The position numbers and the translations under genes are program-made. 64,000 bases of DNA from Desmodus rotundus (lineage: Eukaryota; Chordata; Mammalia; Chiroptera; Phyllostomidae), in the NCBI RefSeq assembly GCF_022682495.2, contig NC_071397.1, positions 20,408,739 through 20,472,738 of the forward strand. The letters run 5' to 3'. Shown here in pieces: positions 21,480-34,293 of this stretch. Below the pieces are notes generated by a model that saw only the letters and a list, made by a program, of their open reading frames with translations, searched no databases and had not been told where the DNA came from. Numbering within the stretch: position 1 is the first letter of the stretch; the number at the start of each line of letters is the position of its first letter.

Positions 21480-22890
21480 AAACCACACCAATTATTCCAA
21501 AGTGAGAATTTCATGTAAAGAATTGTTAACTACAGATAAAGTTATTAACTAGGTCATTAAAAGAGTAAAAACAAAACTCTTACTAGATTAAGGAGATAGC
21601 AACTGCAGAAAGTAGTTACCACTTGTAGAATTAGGGGAATAAAAAAAGAGGCTGGAATCCATGACAGGGGAGTTGCTCGGCCAGTGTGGGGGGTCTCCTA
21701 AGCGTACAATGAAGTTAATCCAAAAGGTGCTAAAATCTACAAACTGGAAGTAGCTGCAACAGAAAGGAACTGTTGCTGTAGGACTGAAGAAGCAGTGCCT
21801 GGTGGATGCCCCCAGGAGCAACAAGCACACTGGTGCCTTCTCCCTCCTCCAGCTTTGCAGTCTCCCTTCAGCACCCCTTACTGGAAAAGTGCAGCATAGA
21901 GCCAGCTGATCCAGCACAAAGATGTTTTCAGAGTCCAGCCCCAGCAATGCAAAGCCTGGAAGGGCAGGTTTTGAGTTGAGAGACAATTCAGAATCTGCAC
22001 TTCGGCAAGATCCCCAGGGGATTCCCACGCAGGTTAGAGTGTGAGAAGTCCTGCTTTAGAGACGGGCGCTTCTTTTTCCTATCCTGACTTGTAAGTAAGG
22101 TATCTCAAGTTAGTCAGTAGCTTGGCAACAACGCCTATTTCAAAATAATCACAAAGTTTTCCCTAATGCCAAAGATGCCAACCCTTACTTTATTGTGGTT
22201 TATCGTCTTGTCTGTAAAGACTATTTCCAATGAGAGAAAGAAATGAATGCAGTGTCTGTGTTCTCATAAAAGCTAAATATTTCTTTGTCTCTTTTTCCCC
22301 TTCTATTTTAAACAAACAAAAGCAAATTGCCATCCTTATGTTTCTTAGTCCTTCCTTAAATAGCTGAGTAAAATTCAAAAACCTCAATTATGCAGTTAAC
22401 ACCAACAAAACAGGGACTCCCTCAAGGTGACTCTGAGTCTCTTACCACACCAGGAGGCTGGTAAGTCTGAGAACCCAGTATTTCTTCCCCACACAGGCAC
22501 CTCGGCTTCTCTGAGAGAAACCCTGTGAGCCAGACAGAAGGAGTGTTTCACTCTACCAAGCAGCTGACAAATGTGACTTGTTCGCCACAAGGTATACTAG
22601 CTGCGGGAGCCTGGCCTGGCCGCTCAGTGTCCACACGCAGACTCAGCTGAAGAAAATGACTGGCCAGCACATGTCCTCCCTGCAGCACTGCCTGGGCATA
22701 CCCGCAAGATCCCACAGCAGGGGTCTGTTTGGGAACTTCTCTGATACGCTTCTGCCACCTAGTGGATGTCCCTAATGCTTAAGCTTAGACTCCGGTCGTG
22801 AAGCCTAGCATTTTGAATTGATTCAAAGCTTAAGTATAATTGTTCCTGAAAACTGCCAATCCTGTTAATAAATGTACTAAAGAATTCATT
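21480..22890. other. Intergenic DNA, no gene recognised
   Basis: The 146-codon minus-strand frame at 21,588-22,028 is the longest frame here; it has no recognisable domain. I see no splice-bounded exon. Confidence 0.45.
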
Positions 22891-22891
22891 T

Positions 22892-22907
22892 AAAATAGAA
22901 TATATTC
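22892..22907 (+). repeat. Probable target-site duplication, left copy
   Basis: aaaatagaatatattc here pairs with aaaatggaatgtattc at 26,059-26,074 (14 of 16 identical). They bracket the inverted L1 between them. Confidence 0.65.
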
Positions 22908-23714
22908 TGATGATATGGTGTCAATCTTCTAAAAGGTATTGAGACTTGTTTTGTGTGTTAACACGTGGTCTATCCTAGAAAACGTTCCACATGCACTTGA
23001 AAAGTGTATTCTGCTGCTTTGGGGTGAAATGCTCTGAAGATACCAATAAAATCCATTTGATCTAGTGTGTCATTTAAGGCCACCGTCTCCTTGTTGATTT
23101 TCTGTCTGGAAGATCTATCCATTGAAGTCGATGGGGTGTGAAAATCCCCAACTATGACTGTATTTCTGTCAGCCTCTCCCTTATGTCCATCAAGATTTGC
23201 TTTACATATTTAATGCTCCTATGTTGGGTGTGTACATGTTAACTAAGGTTATGTCCTCTTCTTGGATTGTTCCCTTTATCATTTTGTAGTGTCGTTCTTT
23301 GCCTGTTACTATAGCCTTGGTTTTAAAGTCTATTTGTGTCAGATACAAGTACTGCTACCCCAGCTTTTTTTCCTCTCCATGTGCATGTAATATCTTTTTC
23401 CAACCCTTTACTTTAGTCTTTGTGTATCTTTGAATCTGAGATGGGTCTCTTAGAGGCAGCATATACATGGGTCTTGTTTTCTTATCCATTCAGCTGCCCT
23501 CTGTCTTTTGACTGGAGCCTTTAAGCCATTTACACTTAAGGCAATTATAGACAGATACATATGTAGTGCCATTTTATTGTTAGACTCTTTTGCACTGTAT
23601 TTTTTCCTTTCTATTTTTCTTCTTTTTCTTCTTAAAGCAAGCCCTTTACCATTTGTTGCAGCAGTGGTTTGATGTTAACAAACTCCTTTAGCTTTTTCTT
23701 GCCTGAGGAGCTCC

Positions 23715-23978
23715 TTATTTCTCCTTCAATTTTAAATGATAGCCTTGCTGGGTAAAGAGCCTTGGTTGTAGGTACTTGCTTTTCATCACCTTGAATATTT
23801 CATGGCACTCCCTTCTGGCCTGAAGTGTTTCTGTTGAGAAAGCAGGTAACAATCTAATCGGTGCTCCCTTATAGGTAACTATCTGCTTTTCTCTTACAGC
23901 TTTTAGGATTCTCTCCTTGTCTTTAAGCCTTGTCATTTTAATTATGATGTGTCTCAGTGTAGGCCTCTTTGGGTCCAA
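23715..23978 (-). pseudogene. L1 ORF1 C-terminal fragment
   Basis: An 87-codon open stretch starts at residues equivalent to the end of the ORF1p RRM: PKRPTLRHIIIKMTRLKDKE, followed by ILKAVREKQIVTYKGAPIRL and ETLQARRECHEIFKVMK. It breaks off at the C-terminal domain. Upstream (to about 24,150) the frame continues with interruptions (an E-G-E-x-I-E-Q-G-I-K patch is readable around 24,060-24,110). It is a dead remnant inside the inverted L1 5' half. Confidence 0.85.
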
Positions 23979-24159
23979 CTTGGACTCTCTGAGCTTCCTG
24001 AACTTGTGTATCTTTTTCCATCACCAGATTAGGGAAGTTTGGAGTCATCATTTCTTCAAATAGGTTCTTGATCCCTTGCTCGATCTCTTCTCCTTCTGGT
24101 GTTCCCATGATGCGGATATTGTTACTCCATGCTGTCCAAGGTGTTTCTTAAGGTAGGAA

Positions 24160-25296
24160 AAAAAAAAACAAAAAACACCCAGGCAGAGCATCAAAAAGAA
24201 AAAAGAACTTAACAATTGAGGAGAGCTAAGTCACTGAGTCAGTCCTCTGGTTCATCTAACCTACTGTTTATTCCTTCCAGTGTATTATTTATTTCAGATA
24301 TTGCATTCTTTATTTCTGATTGGCCCTTTTTTATGGTTCCTAATGTCTTTTTTCATACTTTTGAGTACCCTTATAATCATTACTCTAAACTCTCTATCTG
24401 ACAAATTGCTTGCCTCCACTTCATCTAGTTCTTCTTCTGGAGAATTCTCTCATTCTTTTATTTGGGGCCTGTTTCTTTGTCTTCCCATATTGGCTGCTCC
24501 TTTATATTTTCTGCCTTAGTTGTTAAATGGTCATTAAACTGCTCAGCTGTTAAACTAATCAAGCTGTACTCAGCAGGCTGCCTAAGCTCCAGCAGGGCTG
24601 GGCAGAGTGATTCCTATGGATGGGGTGACTGCTTCCCCTCAGGCTGATGCTACTTGGAGGGGAGTGCTCTGCCTGAGAGAGATGACTTCTGCAGTGTGGG
24701 GAATGACTCAGCACAGGCATCCTGGTGGCTGTTCCTTCAGCTCTCTCCCCAGAGCCACCAACCCCAGACTTTCCTCAAGCATCTCTAGTTCACTCTGTTC
24801 TCCCTCTGCTTCTGCCTCCCTCTCCCTGGGCTCTGCCAGAGCCCAGGGTAAGTGGCCACAAATGAAATTTTGTGCATTGGCCCTTTAAGAGGGCCTCTGA
24901 GTCTCTAGCCATCTCTCCCTGGCAGATAGAAACCATGCTGTTTTTCATAGCTGGATGTTATCTGGGTTCCTTTCTGGCTCTGGTGCTACAGGCTGGGGAG
25001 CCCAGCTTGGGGTTTAGACCCCACACTTCTCAGGGGAACCCCCAGCCACTGAAATATCCCTCCAGAATATTAGCTTCCTCCCGTAGGAGCCCAGCCAGCT
25101 CTCTCGTGCTTCCTCCACACTCCCTACCAGTCTTGTGGTAAAGTGATTTCTTCCTTATGTCCTTGGTTAAAAGCTTCTCTCCTGCTAGTGTTCAGTTGCT
25201 TCTTTGGGATGATTTCTCTACAATTTAGTTGTAATTCCAGATTGGTCCTGGGAGGAGGTTAGTGTAACTTCCACTTACTCCTCCACCATCTTGGAT
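24160..25296 (-). promoter_or_regulatory. L1 5' UTR, inverted
   Basis: About 1.1 kb between the ORF1 remnant and the L1 start signature. It is richer in G+C than its surroundings. On the minus strand its outermost bases read as a YY1-type CCAAGATGG start. Frames at 24,607-25,141 are chance frames. Promoter activity is not expected after this much divergence. Confidence 0.6.
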
Positions 25297-26058
25297 CACT
25301 AATCATCAGAGAAATGCAAATTGAAACCACAATGAGATACCATTTCACACCTGTCAGAATGGCTATCACCAATAAATCAACAAAGAACAAGTGCTGGCAA
25401 GGATGTAGAGAAAGGGGGACCCTTCTGCACTGTTGGTGGGAATGCAGGCTGGTGTTGCTCTGTGAAAAGCAGTGTGGAGGTATGTCAAAAAATTAAAAAT
25501 GGATCTGACTTTTGACCTAGTGATCCCACTTCTGGGAATATATCCAAAGGAGCCCAAAACATGAATTAGAAAGAACATAGCATCACTAAATTCATTGCAG
25601 CATTATTTACAATCACCAAGATGTGGAAGCAGCCCAAGTGCCCATCAGTAGAAGAGTGGATAAAACAACTGTGAAACATTTACACAATGGAATACTACTT
25701 GGTCGAAAAAAAGAAAGAAAAAAAGAAAATTTTACCATTTTGACAGTATGGATGGACCTGGAGAGCATTATGCTAAGTGAAATAAGCCAGTTGGTGAGGG
25801 ACAAATACCATATGATTTCACTCATATGTGGAATCTAATGAACAAACTGAACTAACAAGCAAAACAGACAGATTCATGTATGGAGAATAGGTAACAGCTA
25901 GTTGGGGGAGGGGTTAGAAGGTGGAGGGATTAAGCAAAAAAGAGAAAGGACTCATGGACTTGGATAATAGTGTGGTGATTGTTGGGGGAAGAGGGGTATA
26001 AGGGGACTAAAGAGTAATAGAAAAATGCAGTAAAGATTAAATTTTTAAAAAATAAAAT
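25297..26058 (+). pseudogene. L1 ORF2 C-terminus and 3' UTR remnant
   Basis: Conceptual translation shows the L1 ORF2 C-terminal hallmark IAALFTITKMWKQPKCPSV near 25,597-25,653, followed by an EEWIK...YTMEYY patch, but with in-frame stops upstream (for example in the segment before 25,560). A G-rich 3' UTR (25,895-26,010) and an A-rich tail (26,037-26,058) follow. Confidence 0.8.
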
Positions 26059-26074
26059 AAAATGGAATGTATTC
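26059..26074 (+). repeat. Probable target-site duplication, right copy
   Basis: aaaatggaatgtattc, matching the left copy at 22,892-22,907 at 14 of 16 positions; it lies directly after the L1 A-rich tail. Confidence 0.65.
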
Positions 26075-26792
26075 ACATATGGGGGTTAGTATAAATTATA
26101 TATGCATACATATTAAATTTCCATAAGAATGGAAATTTATAGTATACTTTTGTAATGAGAACACAACTCACCGAAGTGTGAATGAAAAAAATGACCTTCT
26201 TTCAGATCAAAGATGCACCAAGAGGATCACAGTTTCATCTATGTGTACATGTTCAGTTTTTGGTTCTAAATGTCACAAAATTCTCTTTCAACTTCAAATT
26301 AAGAAAATTAAGTAACATAAAGAGTGTCAATAATTTTGAATCAAAGGTTCACATCTCTCTAACTGTAACAGGCTTGCCAAAACAATTTCATTTTATAAGA
26401 TTGTTTTGCTTGTGCATAGGGTTGTTTTCCTCTCAAGTTTCATCAGGCATGGACTGGGAGATTTTCCAGTTATTTAAAACTGTCCATCTGACATCTAGGG
26501 ATTTTTTTATTTGAGTGTGAATGAGTAAGCAGGTGACTAAATATGCTCATAAAAATACATGATATTCTTCAAAGAACAACAAAAAAGGATAACTTATAAT
26601 AATCATACATTACTACATAGTGACTAGAAGACTAGGTCCTATATTAAAAGAAAAAATCCCAGTGTTAAACCATGTTATAAATGTATTATTTGTTGATAAT
26701 TAACAAAATAAAACTAAAATTTAAATTAAAAACTCTTATGAAATTCTCTGACTCAGTTGCTAACAAACATTGTTGCTCTTGGTTTAAAAAAT
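26075..26792. other. AT-rich intergenic DNA, no gene recognised
   Basis: A 110-codon plus-strand frame (26,182-26,514) rich in Phe, Ser and Lys has no recognisable domain. Confidence 0.45.
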
Positions 26793-27190
26793 GAAGGAAT
26801 TTTTACCTTTTAGAACAGTATGGATGGAACTGGAGACTATTATGCCAAGTGAAATAAGCCAGTCAGAGAAAGACAAATACCATATGATCTCACTTATATG
26901 TGGAATCTAATAAACAAAATAAACTGATGAACAAAATAGAAACAGGGACATGGATACATGGAACAGACTGACAGCTGTCAGAGGCGAGGTGTGAGGGGGA
27001 TACTGAATGAAAGGTGAAAGGATCAGCCAAAGAACATACATGCATGACCCATGGACACAGACAACAGTGTGATGATGGCCAGAGGAGAGGGGAGCAGGGG
27101 CTGGGTGGAGGTGGGCAAAGTGGGGGAAATGGGGACAGCTGTAATAGTGGCAGTAATAAAAATAAAGAAAACATAAAAATAATTTTTAAT
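26793..27190 (+). mobile_element. L1 3' end fragment (5'-truncated)
   Basis: It starts within the ORF2 tail/3' UTR (agaacagtatggatggaact, atgccaagtgaaataagcca, ataccatatgatctcactta), continues through the G-rich 3' UTR (27,080-27,140) and ends in an A-rich stretch. It parallels 25,735-26,058 of the neighbouring inverted L1, but the 3' UTRs differ, so it comes from another subfamily. Confidence 0.8.
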
Positions 27191-30100
27191 TACCAGATAA
27201 ATGTAAGAATGATAAAGAAAATTTCAAGAAGATACGATTATTTGAATTGTTAAACTTCATCAAAATAAGGAAAATTTACATGACAATTTCAAAACAGTTG
27301 GCTATTATACAAAATCCATTCAGGAATGAGAAACTTTGATGAAAAGAGGGAAAGTCTCTATTGTGTTGTACTACAACTGAACTTGAACTATAATAGTCGA
27401 GATGTGGTGGATCCTTTTTGGAATTTATTCCGGTTCATTGCAAAGCACATATGGTGAAAACTGCATGTGGTAAGTCAAACTCAATTAAAATAAAACCAGA
27501 AATTTGATTTGAAATGGCAATTTAGTTGAGCCAGAACCGGGCCCAAATTGTTGTGTTATTCTACCAATCATGACATTTCAAACGCCTCCCTTCACTTTGC
27601 TAAACTAAATATTGAAGCTATCATTGCTATTATATTTTGATATTGAATTGTACAGGAAGGCAAGTTTGGATGAAGAAGCAAGTCTGCTACCTTTGTGAAT
27701 TTACTGCAACGTGTGATGACACAACTTTTGGGCCTTTTCAGTCAAAACTAAAAATAAATAAATCAACTCCACAGAGCAAGAACTTTTAAAGGTTTGAGAA
27801 AAAATGCTTATCAGATATATGGATTGCAAATGTTCTCTGCTATTCTACAGGTTGCCTTTTAAGGTTATTGCGGTTTTATTGCTATGGAGTTGTAGGAATT
27901 TCTCTTATTTTTTAAATATTAAACGGGGAGTTGTTCAATGGGTATAAAGTTTCAAGTGTCCTACATTAACGAGTCCTAGAGATGTACTGTGCAGCATTGC
28001 CTGTAATAGTTAACAATACAATACATACGTGCCCTTCAAAATTTGTTAAGAGGGTAGATCTCATCTTAAATTTTCTTGCCACAAAACAGATTAAGCACAA
28101 TTACCCTCCAATCCTCCTGGTGAAAAATCACTTCTTTAAACTACTGTGTATACTAATTATTTTAAAATTTTATGCATGACACTTAGCTATTTATCCAATT
28201 AACTCTACACATATAATGATGTTTTAAAACTATCATTATGTTTCCTCTAATTTTCCCTTGAAACACACATAGGTGCCACGTGTAACAAAGACCCAAAGGC
28301 AATTTTGTTATTTGTTTCATCCGCTCTAAATTGTTGGCAGACACACTGAATATTATGCTAAGCTTCATCTCAAGACAATATTTAGACTGTGCCTCCATTA
28401 CAGTAACTGACCTTTGGGAAGGACTACACCAACACCTGGATGGCCAGATTGGAAGACATCATGCAAAATTCCTGTATTACTAACCACCAAAAAGAGTTTT
28501 TCAGGAACAAAGAACCACTTTTACATTTCGTCCTCAGAAAAGTATTCATAACTGTGCATAGCATACTTGAAAAATGCTTTAGCTCGGGCACCAAATATAT
28601 GAAGCAGAGCATAAGAATGAAAACACGGCGCATTTTATTAAAGGGAGGATGGGTTTCCAAGATGATTGACTACCCACAGGCTCTTGGTTACTGACACATC
28701 TGACAACCCGAGGAAGTCTCACCCCAGGCCATTACTGTCCATGAGACTTCTGAGGCCCCGTTGACTGGGTACCCCCTTGAATTTCCAATCATCAGAACTC
28801 TTACTATAGCTTTACAACACAGTCCCGTGCCATATTAAATTGTTAATATCCCACAAAGATCCAGTATGGACCCCATATATTTTCTAATTTTTCAAGGGAA
28901 TGGAGCATTAAAAGTAGGCTGAAGTGATAACACACTTTGGCAGAAAAATGACTGAATACAGACCATCTTACAATGAACTAGAGTTATGCAGAATGAATAA
29001 AACCTTGGACAAGTGAAAACTAGTTTCTGTCATTCTCTGCCCTTCGAAGTCATCTCAGTAAAGCCTTCCCAAAACCTGTATATCTCAGAATTTCCTTCTT
29101 ATTTGTTTTTTATTGTTTTCAGCTTAAATCCAGTGACATTTGAGATTACTTTTCACTGACCTTAAAATTTGATCAGTAGCCATCTGTCCTTACAAAGTTG
29201 GGCAGGTATGTGAGGCCAACACATACACTTTTATTTTGCTTAATGTTTTGTCATACTGTGAAATAATTTCAAGCAGGGAAAAAGTAGTCAAGGATAGTTA
29301 AGATATTTACTCTGTTCTTTCAGTGATTGTAATTTTTTTTTTGGCTTCATGGGCAACTGATTCTTATAATTCTGCCCAAACAATATAACTTAATTTTTCA
29401 CTTATTTGGCAACCTGAAAACAAAATTATTTTAAAACAAGTATGATTTATAATAATAATAATAAAATGAGATTTTGGAAAGTAGAAACAAGTTATACACA
29501 GTGAAGTTATAGTTCTGCAAAAGGTCACAACACTGTAGACTGATGGCATCTGAATGCCATGATTATGACTCAGAATTTGTCCTTCAAGCAGCTGAATGTT
29601 GTTACAGTTAGAGTTTAAAAGTTGAGAGCCTTCAATAATTTTACCCTGTGAATAGGCCTTAATTCTGGACTGTTTATTCTTCCAGGGTACACATATCTCA
29701 GACCTGCAGATGAGACATTTGGAAGTTAATGGAACCCTTGTAAAAAGTCATTATATCTGGCTCTAACATGCAAGAGCTGTGTTAATTGGAGAAAACAGCA
29801 AACAGACTGGAGATATATTTATGGTAGAATCAACAGAATTTGACTTGATTGAATCAGGTCACATAGAGAGGGGCCAAGTGTCATCCCCAGGTTTCTCTTT
29901 TTAGCAAATGCAAACACTGGATGTCTTTCTGTGAGATGGTGAGCATGGGGCATGGAGGAAATTAGACAGTGGGATGGTGGAGAAACAGGGGTTAGGAGCA
30001 ATTGGGCTTGCCTGTACAAAACCCACACGTGCAAATAGAGGCTGGCTGTGTGGTCTGAGGCTGGGGGAGAAATGATATGGGAGCAGTAATGGGGAGTGAG

Positions 30101-31140
30101 AAGGGTACTACCCCACTCTCAGCCCTGAGTCTAGGGAACTGGTCAGTGGGTGGTATATTCAAGACTGAACAAAGTTTTAATTAAAGCAAGGAAGTGAAGA
30201 AAGTCTTCAGAGAAAAAGCTGAGGGTGTGAGGAGATTGCTGTTATTAGAACTCCTTTGCTCAGCACAACTATAAACATACCATCACCTTCACTAATATCG
30301 ACAGTGACAGAAGCCAGAAGCAGACTCATAACCCTCTCTTCTTTCCTCTACTCTTGATGTTTTGGAAATATTTGGCATAGTTTTATTAGATTAGCATGCA
30401 AAAACTTAGCGTTCAATTTTTTAAAAAATTCAAACCAGTATCCCATCTTATAAGTTCATCTTAGAGCTTGAAGGGACCTTCTAAGTCATACACAAATATT
30501 CCCTGGCTTTTTGAAAGTCCACCTTGCCTCTTCACTTTTTCAAAAGACCTACATTACTACCCAGTTTTGCTAACAGAAAGAAATCTAAGGGGAGATTTTT
30601 CACTTTTATGGAAATAGGCAAAAAGCAAAAAGAGCATTCAGGTCTGTTTTGCAGTGAACCATTACAGACAGCAACTCTCTGAGCAGGACACTAGCCAAGC
30701 TCCTTCTCCCGGAACTACGTGAGCATCTCAGCATCAAGCTGCCAAAGACTGGGATTGTGTCTGAGAGCATCTGTGCTTTCTCTTAATCTAGTGACATTTT
30801 GTGCATCCATTAGCAAAATGTGTCCTAAGGTATCAGAAAAGCCTAAGAGCTCATAAGGGTGTTACACTTAGCATAGATTGAACATAATTAAGCCATGTGA
30901 ACTTGCCTGCACCCACCATCGTGCAGAGAGAAAGAATGTTGAAAATGGCCAAAGTTACTATTGGTTCTGCTAGTAGCAAACTGCTCTTTTAGTTGGCACC
31001 CACTAATGGGGAAAATGGAAAGTCTACTGCTTGAGTGGACTGATGAGTGTACAAAGCATGGTGTTCTGTTAAGTAATCTTACACTTAAAGAGAAATCAAT
31101 CTTTTTAATAAGCTGACATAGAAAGTACTGACGACAATTG
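27191..31140. other. AT-rich intergenic DNA, no gene recognised
   Basis: Almost 4 kb with no frame above 96 codons and no recognisable gene, RNA or well-preserved repeat. A short (ATA)n run lies at 29,449-29,465. Confidence 0.5.
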
Positions 31141-31149
31141 ATGAAGGTT

Positions 31150-32265
31150 TTGCAAACGTAGAATTTGAAGGCAGCCATGGGTGATTTGATCAGTTATTGA
31201 GGCGAGGGCAGCTTCATAGCTTACAGATTACTGGAGAGAGTGCTTGGGCTGACACTGAAGCTGCTGAAAAGTTCCCAGAAGAGATGAAGAAAGTAATTAT
31301 AGAAGATGTAGAAGGTATAGAATGTGTAGAAGCAAGTGACTTTGGCTAAGGAGGCTGGGTTTGTGGGAATTGACAAGGATGATATTGAGAAGGTTTTGGC
31401 ATCTGGTGACTGAGAACTGATGAATGAAGAGCTGATTCAACTACAAGGGCAGCAGATGCAAACGGAAACCAAACACCATAGCAACAGCTCAACAGTGAAG
31501 TCATCTAGGAACTGAGCATGAAGCACTAGCCTGAGACCTTCGCTATGATTAACAGTGTTACAATGACTGCAGAAAAATACGGCATTTTGTTTCAGAGTTC
31601 CCCCCCCTTCCCAGTGTTGATAGGGCATTCAGGTTTAGGGCAGGTTTATAGGATGTTTTGAGTGCCAAAAAACTGTGTAACAGAAAAATGCGTGAGGCTA
31701 AGCAGTGAAGCATACTGTTGTATTTCAAGACTGCCACACCTGCCACACCAGCCACAGTAGATGACAAACTAACCTTCTACATCAAGGCAGGCAGACATAC
31801 AAGAAGGTGTACATGCTAGTTAGTGACCTGCCTGCCTTGATGGATTCAGACGATGATTTGTTAATAGATAACCTTCCTCCTCCTCCACCCCAGTCTCTTG
31901 TATCTCCCACCACTCCAGCCTCCCACCACTCAGCCTAACATACCATCATCACTACCTCCCAGACTCCCCCTGTTCTCACTGTCTTCCCAATGTCCAGTAA
32001 GTGAAACTATACTGTGTATACATTATCTCTACCTAATACAGGCTGTATGTTTATTATATTATTCCTGCTTTCACTAAATGTTAGTGTTGTTTTAAATTTT
32101 ATGTGGTATTTGGCATAATTTGGTAAGTGATCTTAAGGGTCTGGAAATACTCAAAGATTTTTTCACATAAATAATGGTAGTTGCTTCTTAGCTTCATGCC
32201 ATTTCAGTTTATGAAATGTTTCATAGGAATGCTCTACTTTTGGATAGTGAGGGACCTATAACTCC
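31150..32265 (+). pseudogene. Tigger/pogo-type transposase relic
   Basis: Conceptual translation near 31,376-31,455 reads D-D-I-E-K-V-L-A-S-G-D, a stop, then E-L-M-N-E-E-L-I-Q-L-Q, matching the acidic 'D-x-x-E-x-L-x-S...EELTNEELxELQ' region near the C-terminus of pogo-family (Tigger) transposases. The downstream DNA ends in ttttggatagtgagggacct (32,237-32,256), resembling the Tigger terminal repeat. Stops and frameshifts show it is dead, and no DDE catalytic core is visible. It could alternatively be another decayed pogo-related element. Confidence 0.5.
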
Positions 32266-32299
32266 TTGAGACAACTATTATCCAAAGTTATATGATGTT

Positions 32300-32488
32300 G
32301 GCCCTGGCCGGGTAGCTCAGGTGGTTAGAGAGTCATCTTGACATACCAAGGCTGTGGGTAGTCCAGTCAGGGCACATACAAGAAACAATCAAGGGATGCA
32401 TGAATAAGGGGAAAAACCAATCAATGTTTCTCTCTCTCTCTTTCTGGCTCCTTCCCCCTGACTCACTCAAAACAATAAATTTTTTAAA
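32300..32488 (+). mobile_element. VES-type tRNA-derived SINE
   Basis: Starts with gccctggccgggtagctcag, which contains an A-box-like tagctcaggtgg of the RNA polymerase III promoter. A degenerate B-box region follows (gtagtccagtcagggcacat), then a (TC)n block and an A-rich tail (aacaataaattttttaaa). The head 'GGCCCTGGCCGG-T-x-G-CTCAG' is diagnostic of bat VES SINEs and is the best taxonomic evidence in the window. Confidence 0.85.
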
Positions 32489-32917
32489 GAGTTCTATTAT
32501 TTAAGTACTGATTTCTATGCCATCATAGTTAACAGGTTCAAAAATTTTGCTCATTTGTCACTAAAGATTAAAAACTCATCTTTTGTAATATCTGGGGTAG
32601 GGGCACCAATCTGGAAGGCAAGCAAGACGGTTTATTGTCTCAGAATTGGCACCTTTTAGCTGCGTGACCTTCAGCAATTTATTTAATCCAGAGACCTCGA
32701 CATAGAGGCCCAAATATAGAGGTGAATTAGATCATTTTATATGTTCTATTCAGCTAAAAATATTTATCAATCTATAGATAAAACTCATACATAAAACTTT
32801 AACTTTTTGAACAGAGGCATAACAGGGAATATCAGCTTGATGAATTGTAGAACACCAAACTTGAACATGAAAAATTATAAATTCACTTCGTTTCTACAAA
32901 TAATTAATTCCCACCAT
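32489..32917. other. AT-rich left flank of the macrosatellite, no gene recognised
   Basis: Unique-looking AT-rich sequence up to the abrupt switch into GC-rich tandem repeat DNA at about 32,918. Confidence 0.7.
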
Positions 32918-33330
32918 TGCAGATGGAAGAACAGGGGGGAGGCCCCAGTAGATGGCTTTTGTCTGAGCCGCGGCAGGCTGGTTTCGGGCCAGGATTCCGG
33001 AACAGGCAGGGGCAGGGCAAGGCTGCACCACAAGCCTCCCTCGGGGCAAAGTACCCCACCCTTGAGATATCAGGAAAGGTTCACAGGGTCCCTTAGGTCG
33101 TGTCCGTGGAACTGGACCCTCTCCCTGTCACCCGGAGGAGGGCGCTTTTTTGTCTGATGCACACTTTCACGCAGGTCGGCCACCCCCGCAAAGGAAGAGT
33201 GCCCAGGGAAGAACTAGGGACCCGAGGCCAGCACGGGGTGCCTGCTATGGTTCCCCCCCAAGTGAGGCGGGCCCTGGTGGTCCGGACACAGGCCCACGGA
33301 CGGATTCTCCCGTGGGGAGTCAGGCCAGGG

Positions 33331-33345
33331 CTCGCCAGGGTGGCT
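33331..33345 (-). promoter_or_regulatory. Degenerate CTCF-like site, monomer A1
   Basis: The plus strand reads ctcgccagggtggct where the other six A monomers have the intact core; changes fall inside the GGGGG run. This edge monomer probably binds weakly or not at all. Confidence 0.4.
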
Positions 33346-34293
33346 AAAAGTCTAGCTTTGGCAGACACTTCCCCACCCTGCCCCAAGGGTGCTCACTTGG
33401 ACCCCGCAGGTTCAACTCTGTAAAATCTGTGCGAAACCACTTAATAAGGGAGAGTGACCACTTCAACCTCAGTCTCCCAGAACTCCAAAGCCTTTCTCCC
33501 TGAAGGAAATGGAGAACTCCTGTCCTTGGTGTCCGCAAATGGAATTCACCTATGGGGAAGCTGGGCCCTGCGAGCAGGACCAGGCCCGAGGGCAGCAGCC
33601 CGGGGAGGCTACAGCAGCCACTGTGTCTAGGCCCCGAGATTACCCGGGGACTCTCTCGCGGTCCAGGCGCCCGGTCTCTCCAGGAGAGTGCCCTCGGGGT
33701 CCCTTGACCCGGCAGGACACCTGAATCTCCAGATAAGGGGGCCTTGGCCTCCATGGGGCTCGAATCCCTGGGACCGGGGTGCTACTCACGGGCCTAAGTT
33801 GCGGGAAACACGCAGACTCCTCCGTCCGGTCCTCCCAGTACGAAGATCCCCCTGTTCTTCCATCCGTAAGGGGGACCGCCCTTACAGATGGAAGAACAGT
33901 GGGGAGGCCCACAGGAGATGGCTTTTGTCCCAGCCGCGGCAGGCTGCTTTCCGGCCAGGTATCCGGGACGGGCACAGGCAGGGCAAGGCCGCACCACAAG
34001 CCTCCCTCGGGACTAAGTACCCCACCCTTCAGATATTAGGAAAGGTTCACAGGGTCTCTTAGGTCCGGTCCGTGGAAATGGACCCAATCCCTGTCACCCG
34101 GAGGAGCGCGCTTTTTCCCTGAAGCACACTTTCACGCATGTCTGCCACCCCCACAAAGGAAGAGTGCCCAGGGAAGAACCTGGGACTCGGGGCCTGCACG
34201 GGGTGCCGGCCACGGTTCCCCCCTAATGCGGCGGGCCAGGGTGGTCTGGACTCAGGCCCAGGGACAGATTCTCCCGTGGGGAGTCAGGTCAGG

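Larger units (their letters stand above)
22908..26058 (+). mobile_element. L1 with inverted 5' half (twin-priming structure)
   Basis: Two L1 pieces in opposite orientation form one insertion. The left piece (22,908 to about 25,296) is antisense: part of the ORF2 endonuclease region (22,908-23,640), ORF1 remnants (about 23,700-24,150) and a 5' UTR ending at CCAAGATGGTGG (25,283-25,294 on the minus strand), the natural L1 start. The right piece (about 25,297-26,058) is sense: the ORF2 C-terminus, 3' UTR and an A-rich tail. The middle of ORF2 is absent. Twin priming predicts exactly this arrangement, with the RNA 5' end at the internal junction. The 16-bp flanks match at 14 positions. Confidence 0.75.

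Noticed and set aside
32323..32370. Functional tRNA gene
   Set aside because: The A-box-like sequence belongs to a tRNA-derived SINE; the B box is degenerate and no cloverleaf forms.
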